Shown piece by piece: positions 1 to 7,325 of a stretch of 14,823 bases of DNA. This DNA is from Lysobacteraceae bacterium. GTDB taxonomy: Bacteria; Pseudomonadota; Gammaproteobacteria; Xanthomonadales; Xanthomonadaceae. A program made the translations under genes and the position numbers. The stretch is from positions 1 to 14,823 of the forward strand of contig JAIXTZ010000300.1 of the NCBI GenBank assembly GCA_027483745.1, given 5' to 3'. Below the pieces are notes generated by a model, which saw nothing but the letters and a program-made list of their open reading frames with translations, searched no databases and was not told the origin of the DNA. Each line of letters opens with the position of its first letter. The first letter of the stretch is position 1.

Positions 1-1704
1 GAGCTGCTCGCCGCCAACACCATGCCGGCCTTCGCCGTCGGACTGCTCGAGCGACTCGCGGGCCTCTACGGCCTGCCGCCGCACACGGTGTTCTGCAGCG
101 ACGGCCGCCGCGTGCACGAAGCCGAGGACCAACGCCGTCGCGTCGTCGCCGCACTGGGCCGCTACGCAGACTGGTCGTGGCGCCGGCTCGATTCGCTCGG
201 CGCCGAGCCGGAAGTGCGCGCCATCGAACTGGCCTTCAGCACGCGGCGCACCGTCACCAGCCCCTGCGGCATCGCCGTCTACCTGCCCTCGCGCACCGGC
301 GCCGACGCCGTCGCCTTCCTCGGTGCCGACGACCTGCCCGCCACGCACGACCCGCGCGTGTTCGACATGTTCGTGCAGAACACCACGGTGGCCGCCGACG
401 GCGTGCGCCTGGTCGAGCGCCTGCGCGATGCCGCCTACGTCGACGGCCTCACCCGCCTGCCGAACCGCTCGGCACTCGCCGAGACCATCGACACCGCGCT
501 GAGGACCCCGCCGGACCCGCCGCAGCGGCTGCTGTTGATCGACGTCGACCAGTTCTCGGAGATCAACGAGACCTTCGGCGACCGCATCGGCGACGCCCTG
601 CTTCGCGGCGTGGCACAGCGGCTGATGGCGCAGGCCGACGCCAGCGTGCGCGTGGCGCGCGTCGCCAACGACACCTTCGCCGCCTTCGGCCCGCGCGACC
701 TGCTGGTGCCGGCCGAATGGGCCAAGCGGCTCGACGAGCCCTTCGACGTCGAGGACCTGCAGATCGGCCTCTCCGCCTCGTTCGGCGGCGTCGAACTGGT
801 GAGCGACTGCGTCAGTGGCGGCGAAGTCATCAAGATGGGCTACTCGGCGCTGAAGCGCGCCAAGCAGACCGGCCATCGCTCGGTCGCGTTCTACTCGCAC
901 GAGGTCGCCACCGAGATCAAGGAACGCACGCGCCTGCTGCACGGCCTGCGCGCGGCCTTCGACCAGCAGCGCCTGTTCCTGATGTACCAGCCGCAGGTCG
1001 AGGCGCGGAGCGGCCGCACCGTCGGCCTCGAGGCGCTGATGCGCTGGCGCTCGGACGACGGCCGGCTGGTGCCGCCCGGCCGCTTCATCCCGATCGCCGA
1101 GCAGTCCGGCCTGATCAAGGACCTCGGCGCCTGGGCGATGCGCAGCGCGATCCATCGCGCCGCCGCCCTGCGCGATGCCGGCCACCCGCTGCGCATGGCC
1201 GTCAACGTCTCGATGAGCCAGCTGCTGGTGCCCGGCTTCGAGATCATGGTGGCCGAGGCGCTCGCCGACGGCGGGCTGCCGGCGGAACTGCTCGAGATCG
1301 AGATCACCGAATCGGTGGCCATGCAGTCGCCGGACATCGTGCTGCCGCGGCTCGCCGCGCTGAAGCAGCTCGGCGTCTGCGTCGCCATCGACGATTTCGG
1401 CACCGGCTATTCCTCGCTCTCCAGCCTCGAGAAGCTCGCACCCGAGCGCCTGAAGATCGACCGCAGCTTCGTGATGGGCCTTGATGCCGATACCGGCGGC
1501 GGCAGCCTCGCCGAGATGATCATCGAGCTCGGCCGGGCGCTGGGCCTGAAGGTGATCGCCGAGGGCGTGGAGACGCCGACGCAGCGCCAGCGCCTGATCG
1601 AACTCGGCTGCGACGAACTGCAGGGCTACCTGTTCTCGCCACCGCTGGCCATCGATTCGCTCGGCGAGTGGCTGGCCAAGCACGGCGAGGGCTTCGCCTT
1701 GTGA
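1..1704 (+). CDS. GGDEF-EAL c-di-GMP phosphodiesterase, probable DUF3369 response regulator (5' end outside window)
   Basis: The frame is open to base 1, so the true start lies upstream; the first ATG in view is at 22, and residues here count from it. Residues 1-135 resemble the DUF3369 region that follows a receiver domain in some response regulators, so an upstream receiver is expected but not visible. A GGDEF domain starts near residue 139 (DGLTRLPNR), but its active site reads ANDTF at 215-219, so cyclase activity is unlikely. The EAL domain looks active: EALMR at 337, N395, E427, DDFGTG at 457, K478, E514 and QGY at 534 are all present. The expected role is cytoplasmic hydrolysis of c-di-GMP to pGpG, perhaps with the dead GGDEF as a regulatory GTP-binding site. 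The stop overlaps the receptor gene (GTGA), heading a four-gene operon with a histidine kinase as last member and likely partner. The EAL call is firm; the DUF3369/receiver call is moderate. Confidence 0.9.
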   Translation, partial: ELLAANTMPAFAVGLLERLAGLYGLPPHTVFCSDGRRVHEAEDQRRRVVAALGRYADWSWRRLDSLGAEPEVRAIELAFSTRRTVTSPCGIAVYLPSRTGADAVAFLGADDLPATHDPRVFDMFVQNTTVAADGVRLVERLRDAAYVDGLTRLPNRSALAETIDTALRTPPDPPQRLLLIDVDQFSEINETFGDRIGDALLRGVAQRLMAQADASVRVARVANDTFAAFGPRDLLVPAEWAKRLDEPFDVEDLQIGLSASFGGVELVSDCVSGGEVIKMGYSALKRAKQTGHRSVAFYSHEVATEIKERTRLLHGLRAAFDQQRLFLMYQPQVEARSGRTVGLEALMRWRSDDGRLVPPGRFIPIAEQSGLIKDLGAWAMRSAIHRAAALRDAGHPLRMAVNVSMSQLLVPGFEIMVAEALADGGLPAELLEIEITESVAMQSPDIVLPRLAALKQLGVCVAIDDFGTGYSSLSSLEKLAPERLKIDRSFVMGLDADTGGGSLAEMIIELGRALGLKVIAEGVETPTQRQRLIELGCDELQGYLFSPPLAIDSLGEWLAKHGEGFAL

Positions 1705-3692
1705 GCCCGCGCTGGGGGCTGCCACTCGCCATTGGGCTCGTCGCGATGGACGCGCAGGCCCAGCCGTCCGCCGACGAGTTGCTCGACCTCGAGCTGCAGC
1801 AGTTGCTTGAACTGCCGGTCAGCGTGGCCAGTCGCAGCGAGCAGCGCAGCGCCGATGCCGCGGCCGCGGTGTTCGTCATCGACCAGGCCACCCTGCGCCG
1901 CTCCGGCATCCAGCGGCTTCCCGATGCCTTGCGACTGGTGCCGGGCCTGCATGTCGGCAAGTGGGATGGCAACAAGTGGGCCATCGCCAGCCGCAATGCG
2001 ATGAGCCGGTTCACCAGCACGATGCTGCTGCTGATCGATGGCCGTCCGGCCTATACGCCGCTCTTCGGCGGCGTGCGCTGGGAAACGTTCGACCTGCCGA
2101 TCGACGAGATCGAGCGCATCGAAGTGGTGCGCGGTCCGGGTGGCCCGCTCTGGGGGGCCAACGCCGTCGACGGCATCATTTCCATCGTCACCCGCCGCAG
2201 CGACGCCACGCTCGGGCAGCGCATCGCGGTCGGCCTCGGCGAGGGCGATATCGAGCGCTTCGCGGAAGCGCGCACCGGCCAACGTCTCGGCGACTGGACC
2301 TGGCGGCTCGGGCTGCGCTGGATGGATTCCGCCCCCGGGCTGCTGCCGCCGATCGGGCAGAGCGCGTGGACGGCGCCCCGTGCCGTGGGCGGGGAGGGCC
2401 GCGACGAGGGCCTGTTCCGCACGGCCATGCTGCGTTTCGACAGCCCCGAGGACCGCCCCGGCGGCGCCCTCACGGTCTGGCTCGGCCACCGCGAAGGCCG
2501 CTTCGTCGACCAGCGGCTCGTCGGCGGGCTGCCGCGCGACAACGTGAACTGGTTCGACCTCGACCACGCCGCCGGCGAATGGCGCCGCGACCTCGCCAAC
2601 GGCCAGGCGCTCGCGCTGCGCGGCAGCCTGCAGCGGCTCGACCTCGGCGACGCGACGCTCGAGGACACGCAGCGGGTGTTCGACCTCGACCTGCAGCACA
2701 GCGGCACGTCCGGGCGCCACGCCTGGACCTGGGGCCTCGGCTACAACCATTACCGCAGCGACACGCGCACGCCGCTGCGATCGGCGACCCCGCCCTGCAC
2801 GGGCTGCTTCGGCGCCTTGCCGCAGATCGGCACCGATGCCAAGCGAAGCCTGTTCGCCCAGACGCAGTCCGACCTCGGCCGTGGATGGACGCTGATCGCC
2901 GGCGCCAAGGTCGAGGATTCCCGCAGCATGGATTGGGACACGCAGCCGACCGTGCGGCTGCGCTGGCAGCCCGGCTTCGGCGGGACGTTCTGGGGCGGAT
3001 GGACGCGGGCCCTGCGCTCCTCCACCCGCCTGGAGCGCGACGGCGCGCTGTTCAACGTCCCGGCCAACCTCATCACCGCCTTCGGCTGCCGGCGCTACGA
3101 GGCCGGCACCTGCTTCATCGGCAACCCCGCGCAGGCCCCCTGGCAAGTCGACGTGGCCGAACTGGGCTGGCGCCAGCAGTTGTCTCCCGCGTTCTCGCTC
3201 GACGCCTCCGCGTTCGGGAGTCGCTATGCCAACCTGAGCACGACCCCCGGCTCGCGGGTACGCGACCGCGTGCACGGCGTCGAACTGGTGACGCAGTGGC
3301 TGCCCTCGGAGCACTGGTCGGTGGCTGCCTCGCTGACCTGGCACCGGGGACGCGACCGCTTCATTGGCCAGCCCGGTGGCGTCGACACCATCTTCCTGCC
3401 CGAGCTCAGCGGACAGGTGCACCTGGAGTGGTCGCCGACCGACGCCATCGACGTCGACCTGCGCTGGTGGCGCGACGACGACCGCGCGACGAATTCGGCG
3501 CGCATCGGCGTACTTCCCGGCGAGGACCGCATCGACCTGCGGATGGCTTGGCGCCCCGCGCCGGGCTGGGAAACCGCGCTTTCCATCGGCAACGCGAACG
3601 ACCCACGGGCGGTCGAGTACCTCGAGAGCCTGCGGGTGAACACCGCGGTGCCACGCAGCATCACCTGGTCCGTGGCCTGGAGCCCGCCATGA
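1701..3692 (+). CDS. TonB-dependent outer-membrane receptor, 663 aa
   Basis: An outer-membrane beta-barrel receptor with an N-terminal plug, expected to import a ligand using TonB energy or to signal its presence. The GTG at 1701 overlaps the preceding TGA and has GAGG at 1687-1690; a GTG at 1668 is possible but lengthens the overlap. This start gives a short signal peptide ending DAQA before QPSADELL (about residue 20). The plug is clear: PVSVASRSEQ, PDALRLVPGLHV, LLLIDGRPAY, IERIEVVRGPGGPLWGANAV and GIISIVTRRS. The rest is barrel-like, with alternating aromatic strands ending in RSITWSVAWSPP, which lacks the usual terminal aromatic residue. Only four cysteines are present, in two close pairs (C366/C369 and C463/C471), probably in surface loops. 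The 663 aa length is on the small side, like vitamin B12 or siderophore-type receptors. The ligand is unknown. Operon position next to yfiR suggests a sensory role. Confidence 0.92.
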   Translation: MSPRWGLPLAIGLVAMDAQAQPSADELLDLELQQLLELPVSVASRSEQRSADAAAAVFVIDQATLRRSGIQRLPDALRLVPGLHVGKWDGNKWAIASRNAMSRFTSTMLLLIDGRPAYTPLFGGVRWETFDLPIDEIERIEVVRGPGGPLWGANAVDGIISIVTRRSDATLGQRIAVGLGEGDIERFAEARTGQRLGDWTWRLGLRWMDSAPGLLPPIGQSAWTAPRAVGGEGRDEGLFRTAMLRFDSPEDRPGGALTVWLGHREGRFVDQRLVGGLPRDNVNWFDLDHAAGEWRRDLANGQALALRGSLQRLDLGDATLEDTQRVFDLDLQHSGTSGRHAWTWGLGYNHYRSDTRTPLRSATPPCTGCFGALPQIGTDAKRSLFAQTQSDLGRGWTLIAGAKVEDSRSMDWDTQPTVRLRWQPGFGGTFWGGWTRALRSSTRLERDGALFNVPANLITAFGCRRYEAGTCFIGNPAQAPWQVDVAELGWRQQLSPAFSLDASAFGSRYANLSTTPGSRVRDRVHGVELVTQWLPSEHWSVAASLTWHRGRDRFIGQPGGVDTIFLPELSGQVHLEWSPTDAIDVDLRWWRDDDRATNSARIGVLPGEDRIDLRMAWRPAPGWETALSIGNANDPRAVEYLESLRVNTAVPRSITWSVAWSPP

Positions 3693-4246
3693 TGCGGGCC
3701 CGGGTCCGATCATCCTTCGCGATGCTGCTGGCGCTGGTGCTGGCGCCCACCGCCCATGCCAGCGGCGCGGCGGACGAGTACGCGCTGAAGGCCGCATTCC
3801 TCTACAACTTCACCCGCTTCGTCGAGTGGCCGCCGGACGCCTTTCCCTCCGGGGACGGCCCCTTCCGCATCTGCGTGTTCGGCACCGACCCGTTCGGTGC
3901 CCGCCTGGACGCGCTTGCCCGGCGACGCGTCGGTACACGCGCCATCGAAATCGCTCGCCCTACGGCCCTCGCCGACCTGCCGCGCTGCCAGATCGCCTAC
4001 CTCGGCGTCGGCACGCCGGACGCGATCGAGGCCGCCGCGACCGCCAACGCCGCCCCCACCACGCTCACCGTCGCCAGCGACGCCGCCTTCGCCCGCGACG
4101 GCGGCATGGTGGCGCTCGTCACCGCCAGTGGCCGCGTGAAGCTGCACGTGAACCTCGCGAGCATCCGTCGCTCGCCGCTGCGCTTCAGCGCCAAGCTGCT
4201 GGAGGTTTCGGAGGTGCGGCACGGCGGCAGCGGTGGCGGCCGGTGA
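3689..4246 (+). CDS. yfiR: YfiR-family (DUF4154) periplasmic protein, 185 aa
   Basis: In Pseudomonas, YfiR is a soluble periplasmic repressor that binds the CHASE8 domain of the cyclase YfiN and responds to envelope redox state. This 185 aa protein is close to the usual family length of about 190. The ATG at 3689 overlaps the receptor stop (ATGA) and has GGAG at 3679-3682, six bases upstream. A signal peptide is visible (MMRARVRSSFAMLLALVLAP, then THA, cleavage near residue 24). Family signatures are KAAFLYNFTRFVEWP, RICVFG with C62, CQIAYLG with C100, and the C-terminal GGMVAL...VNLASIRRSPLRFSAKLL. There are only two cysteines, so just one disulfide is possible, while the Pseudomonas protein is described with two pairs. 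The protein lies between a TonB receptor and a CHASE8 kinase, so it probably acts on that kinase rather than on a cyclase. The family is certain; the partner is inferred. Confidence 0.93.
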   Translation: MMRARVRSSFAMLLALVLAPTAHASGAADEYALKAAFLYNFTRFVEWPPDAFPSGDGPFRICVFGTDPFGARLDALARRRVGTRAIEIARPTALADLPRCQIAYLGVGTPDAIEAAATANAAPTTLTVASDAAFARDGGMVALVTASGRVKLHVNLASIRRSPLRFSAKLLEVSEVRHGGSGGGR

Positions 4247-6216
4247 TCCGCGGCCTGCGCAGCCTGTCGATCCGGACGCGGCTGCTGGCCGTCATCGGCG
4301 CGGTCACGCTGCTGGCGATCACCACCTTCGGTGCCATCGCGCTGGTGAGCGAGCGCGACGCGGCCCGCGATGCGCTGGGTTCCGAGCAGGCGGCGCTGGC
4401 GACGCTGGTGGCGAACCGCAGCGCCGCGGCCCTGCTCTTCGGCGATCCGTCCCTGGCGCAGGAGAACCTCGACGCCCTGAGCGGCATCGCCCACGTGCAA
4501 GCGGCCTGCCTGTACGACAACGAGGGTCGCCTGTTCACCGGCTACACCACCGCCGACGTCACGGCCTGTCCCCAGACGCGCAGCGCCGCCGGGGTGGTGC
4601 CCGGCGGTTCGCTGGTGGTCGAAGTACCGGTCGAGCTCGATGAGACCGTCGGTTCGCTCTCGCTCCGCTCCAGCCTCGGCCCGGTCGAGGCGCGCCTGCG
4701 CGAACAGGCGGAAACCTGGGCAGCGGCCGGCGCGGTCGGCGCGGTCCTGGCCCTGGTACTCGCGGCGCTGTTGGAGCGGCTGATCTCGGGCCCGATCCGG
4801 CGCGTCAGCGCCGTGGTGGAATCGATCGACACCAGCAATGCGCAGGGCCGTCGCGCGCCCGTGGAGGGCGACGACGAGGTCAGCCACCTCGCCGAGGCGT
4901 TCAACCGCATGCTCGACCGCCTCGATGAGCAGACCCGCGGCCTCAAGCTGCAGGCGGAATACAACGAGGTGCTGTTCAAGCGCTCGCCGCTGCCGGTGAT
5001 CGTGGTCGATCCGCGCGCGAACTGCATGGTCGACTGCAACGAGGCGGCGGTGGCCATCTATGGCTGGGGCAATCGCGACGCCACGCTGAACACGAATGCG
5101 GCCGACGTCTCCACGCCATTGCAGTACGACGGCACGCCATCCGAGGAGGCCATCGTCCCCTACACGGTGGCGGCCCTGGCCGGCCACGCCCAGGTCTATG
5201 ACTGGCGCCACCGCCGCCCCGACGGCACGGAATTCGACGCCGAGGTGCACCTGACGCGCTTCGGGCCGGAAGAGGCCCCGCTGCTGCTGGCCAGCCTGTT
5301 CGACGTCACCGAGCGCAAGGCCGCGGCCGCCGCCCTGCAGCGCCTGAACGAGGCGCTGGAATCGCGGGTGGCCAAGCGCACGCACGACCTCGCGGCATCG
5401 AACGCCGAACTCTCGGCGACGGTGGAGCAGCTCCGCCGTGCCCAGGTCGAACTGGTGCGCAGCGAACGCCTCGCCTCGCTCGGCTCCCTGGTGGCCGGCG
5501 TCGCCCACGAACTCAACACACCGCTCGGCAGCGCGCTGCTGGTCGCCACCACGCTGGGCGATGGCATCGAAGAGCTGCGGCGCAAGCTGGATACCGGGGA
5601 ACTGAAGCGCTCGACGCTCGACACCTTCCTCGAGCAGCAGGCCGAAGCGCAGGCGTTGATCGTCCGCAATGCGCGGCGCGCCGCCGAGCTGATCGGCCGC
5701 TTCAAGCAGGTCGCGGTCGACCAGACCTCCGAGCAGCGTCGCCGCTTCGACCTCGCGGAAGTGGTGGACGAGATCATCGGCACGCTGCAGCCCCGGCTGC
5801 GCAAAACGCCGCACCAGGTGGTCGTCGACATCGCCCCGGGCCTCGCGATGGACAGCTACCCCGGGCCGCTGGGCCAGGTGGTGACGAATCTCGTGCTGAA
5901 CGCGCTGCTGCACGGCCTCGGCGACCGCCCCGGCGAAGTGCGCGTGGTGGCCCGCCCGCTCGACGCGGACCAGGTGGCCTTGAGCGTCAGCGACGACGGC
6001 GTGGGCATCCCGGCCGAGCACCTGCCGCGGATCTTCGATCCGTTCTTCACCACCAAGCTCGGCGAGGGCGGCAGCGGCCTCGGCCTGCACATCGTCTACA
6101 GCCTCGTGCAGCGCAGCCTCGGTGGGCGCATCGACGTGGAGAGCCGGTCCGGCCAAGGCGCGCGCTTCACGGTGGTGATGCCGGTGAACGCGCCGAAGAG
6201 CGCCGAAGCGGGCTGA
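4243..6216 (+). CDS. Membrane sensor histidine kinase: CHASE8-like, HAMP, PAS, HisKA, HATPase, 657 aa
   Basis: An inner-membrane sensor kinase expected to autophosphorylate and pass phosphate to a response regulator. The GTG at 4243 overlaps the yfiR stop (GTGA), which sets the start. TM1 covers about residues 14-35. The periplasmic part (about 36-158) resembles CHASE8, the YfiN sensor domain: ANRSAAALLFGD, then AQENLDAL and ACLYDNEGRLFTGY, with C89 and C109. TM2 covers about 160-181, HAMP about 180-235 (DEVSHLAEAFNRMLDRL) and PAS about 240-360 (SPLPVIVVD...NEAAVAIYGW). A coiled coil leads to the H-box GVAHELNTPLG, with phospho-acceptor H422. The ATPase part has an N-box near N549/N553, DDGVGIP from 584 and GEGGSGLGLHIV from 607. 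It has no receiver domain of its own, so it needs a separate regulator; the DUF3369-GGDEF-EAL protein that heads the operon is the obvious candidate. The N-terminus before TM1 is short. Confidence 0.93.
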   Translation: MIRGLRSLSIRTRLLAVIGAVTLLAITTFGAIALVSERDAARDALGSEQAALATLVANRSAAALLFGDPSLAQENLDALSGIAHVQAACLYDNEGRLFTGYTTADVTACPQTRSAAGVVPGGSLVVEVPVELDETVGSLSLRSSLGPVEARLREQAETWAAAGAVGAVLALVLAALLERLISGPIRRVSAVVESIDTSNAQGRRAPVEGDDEVSHLAEAFNRMLDRLDEQTRGLKLQAEYNEVLFKRSPLPVIVVDPRANCMVDCNEAAVAIYGWGNRDATLNTNAADVSTPLQYDGTPSEEAIVPYTVAALAGHAQVYDWRHRRPDGTEFDAEVHLTRFGPEEAPLLLASLFDVTERKAAAAALQRLNEALESRVAKRTHDLAASNAELSATVEQLRRAQVELVRSERLASLGSLVAGVAHELNTPLGSALLVATTLGDGIEELRRKLDTGELKRSTLDTFLEQQAEAQALIVRNARRAAELIGRFKQVAVDQTSEQRRRFDLAEVVDEIIGTLQPRLRKTPHQVVVDIAPGLAMDSYPGPLGQVVTNLVLNALLHGLGDRPGEVRVVARPLDADQVALSVSDDGVGIPAEHLPRIFDPFFTTKLGEGGSGLGLHIVYSLVQRSLGGRIDVESRSGQGARFTVVMPVNAPKSAEAG

Positions 6217-6240
6217 GCGCCCGGGCCGCGGCGGCTCAGC
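6212..6240. terminator. Stem-loop between convergent genes, possible bidirectional terminator
   Basis: GCTGAGC (6212-6218) and GCTCAGC (6234-6240) form a perfect 7-bp stem. GCC with GGC extends it, leaving one bulged base. The arms carry the TGA of the kinase gene (6214-6216) and the complementary stop of the minus-strand gene (6236-6238). There is no T-tract on either side, so this is not a canonical intrinsic terminator, and in such GC-rich DNA chance stems are common. Confidence 0.3.
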
Positions 6241-6574
6241 GCTTCAACAGGCGATGCCACCAGCGCGCACCGCGCTTGTGGGTCGATGCCGACGGCTTCG
6301 CCAGCGGCTCCGTAGGCAGGTCGGGACGCACGAGGTCGCTGTCGGCCAGCGCCTGCGCCCAGGCACCGTCCTCCATCAGCAGTTCGACGCGCCAGTCGCG
6401 CAGGCGGCGCGCCACGAGGTACACCGCGTCGTGCGCGGCACGACGGTCGGCTTCGAGCAGCACGGCTTTCGCGCGCTGCGCGAGCTCGCGGTCCTTCGTC
6501 GCGCCGATCGCCCGTTGCAGCGCGGCCTCGTCGGCACCGAAGCCGAGGCCAAGGCGTTCGTAAAGGTCACGCAT
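6236..6574 (-). CDS. Small J-domain-like protein lacking HPD, 112 aa
   Basis: The ATG at 6574 is the chosen start because the protein then opens with MRDLYERLGLGFGADEAAL, which resembles helix I of a J domain; the frame is open further upstream, but that is inside the neighbouring gene. LLEADRRAAHDAVY resembles the helix III/IV end of J domains. The loop with the HPD tripeptide, needed to stimulate Hsp70 ATPase, is absent: the sequence runs from LQRAIGATKD straight into the later helix. The remaining residues (about 50-112) include an acidic/hydrophobic stretch (WRVELLMEDGAWAQALADSD) and a basic end (THKRGARWWHRLLKR) that could touch a membrane or nucleic acid. The gene overlaps by 8 bases the upstream gene for a true J-domain protein, so the two are probably translated together. 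Possible roles are regulator or decoy of that J protein, but the function is not established. I do not recognise a named family. Confidence 0.75.
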   Translation of the reverse strand: MRDLYERLGLGFGADEAALQRAIGATKDRELAQRAKAVLLEADRRAAHDAVYLVARRLRDWRVELLMEDGAWAQALADSDLVRPDLPTEPLAKPSASTHKRGARWWHRLLKR

Positions 6575-7316
6575 CGTCGTCGTCCTGCAGGCGCTTCCAC
6601 GCCTTCTGCACCGCGTCGAATCGCTCCACCGACGCAGCCTTCGCGGCGTCATCGGCCTGCAGCTGGCGATCGGGATGGTGCTGGCGCGAGAGCTTCCGCC
6701 AGGCGGCCTTGATCGCGATCGGCGTGGCGTCCGTCTTCAGGCCGAGCACCAGCAGGGCATCGCGGCGCTCGGCATCGGCCTGCGCGGCCTTGCCGGCATC
6801 GGCCTCGCGGGCCTTCTGGCGCGCGGCACGGGCCCGCGCGATGGCTTCCGCCGCCTCGAAGAACGCCGGGTCGGAGAGATCCGCCGGTGCCTCGAACTCG
6901 AGGCCGAGCAAGGCCTCGAAGCGTTCGCCCAACAGCGAGGCCGGCGCGGCCAGCAGGTCGGAGAGGAAGATCAACGCATGGCGTTCGATCTGCGAGATGC
7001 GGCCGTCGGCCGCGGCCACGCGGATGTAGAGGTCGAGCAGCGAGACGGTGCGCTTCGGCGAGCGTTGGCCGCGCAGGAAGCGGAACAGCTTCGGCAGGTC
7101 CTTCGGCATCGCATCGGCGGCGAAGGCTTCGGCGATCTCCTGCAGCGGCACGCCCTCGGGGTCGTGCGTCAGCGCGAGGCCGACCTCATGGAACTCGCGC
7201 GCATCGAGCGGGCCATCGAGCACGGCCAACCACAGCGCGGAGGCACGGATGCTGTCGGAGAGCCGCTGCGGGCTGTCCTGCAGGCGCTGCACCAGCCCGG
7301 GCGCGGTGCCGTTCAA
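6567..7316 (-). CDS. TerB-like / C-terminal J-domain co-chaperone (DnaJ family), 249 aa
   Basis: The C-terminus (about 185-249) is a J domain: ALLVLGLKTDATPIAIKAAW, then HHPDRQ with the HPD at 214-216. J domains stimulate DnaK ATPase and bring it to specific clients. The middle (about 76-125) contains LLDLYIRVAAADGRISQIE, the TerB-type pattern also found in DjlA. There is no N-terminal membrane segment, unlike classical DjlA, so it is probably cytoplasmic. Residues 140-180 are charged and helical (ARARAARQKAREADAGKAA). The best start is TTG at 7316: no ATG is available before residue 70, and TGAGGCGGGC lies just upstream, with GAGG five bases away and overlapping the stop of the preceding gene. 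A GTG at codon 9 is an alternative. The 3' end overlaps the small HPD-less J-like gene. The J-domain call is certain; the client is unknown. Confidence 0.88.
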   Translation of the reverse strand: MNGTAPGLVQRLQDSPQRLSDSIRASALWLAVLDGPLDAREFHEVGLALTHDPEGVPLQEIAEAFAADAMPKDLPKLFRFLRGQRSPKRTVSLLDLYIRVAAADGRISQIERHALIFLSDLLAAPASLLGERFEALLGLEFEAPADLSDPAFFEAAEAIARARAARQKAREADAGKAAQADAERRDALLVLGLKTDATPIAIKAAWRKLSRQHHPDRQLQADDAAKAASVERFDAVQKAWKRLQDDDDA

Positions 7317-7321
7317 GCCCG

Positions 7322-7325
7322 CCTC
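7322..7325 (-). promoter_or_regulatory. Shine-Dalgarno GAGG for the TTG-started J-domain gene
   Basis: On the minus strand the bases before the TTG at 7316 read TGAGGCGGGC. The TGA is the stop of the upstream gene, and GAGG sits five bases from TTG. This supports a rare TTG start and translational coupling by a terminating ribosome. Confidence 0.5.

Noticed and set aside
1961..3688. The in-frame upstream extension of the yfiR frame, giving a 761-residue reading.
   Set aside because: The extension is a shadow of the receptor gene. The signal peptide and ribosome-binding site place the true start at 3689.
1626..3797. A 723-codon open frame on the minus strand opposite the TonB receptor.
   Set aside because: It lies antisense to a clear receptor with signal peptide and plug motifs. 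Its sequence is Arg/Ala/Gly/Pro-rich with no family pattern, as expected from high-GC third-position bias.
3826..4242. The upstream extension of the kinase frame.
   Set aside because: It is an Arg-rich shadow of yfiR. The GTG at 4243 overlapping the yfiR stop gives a normal short N-terminus before the first membrane helix.
3997..6156. A 719-codon antisense frame opposite the histidine kinase.
   Set aside because: It opposes a complete multi-domain kinase, has low-complexity His/Gln/Arg/Ala sequence and shows no domain signature.
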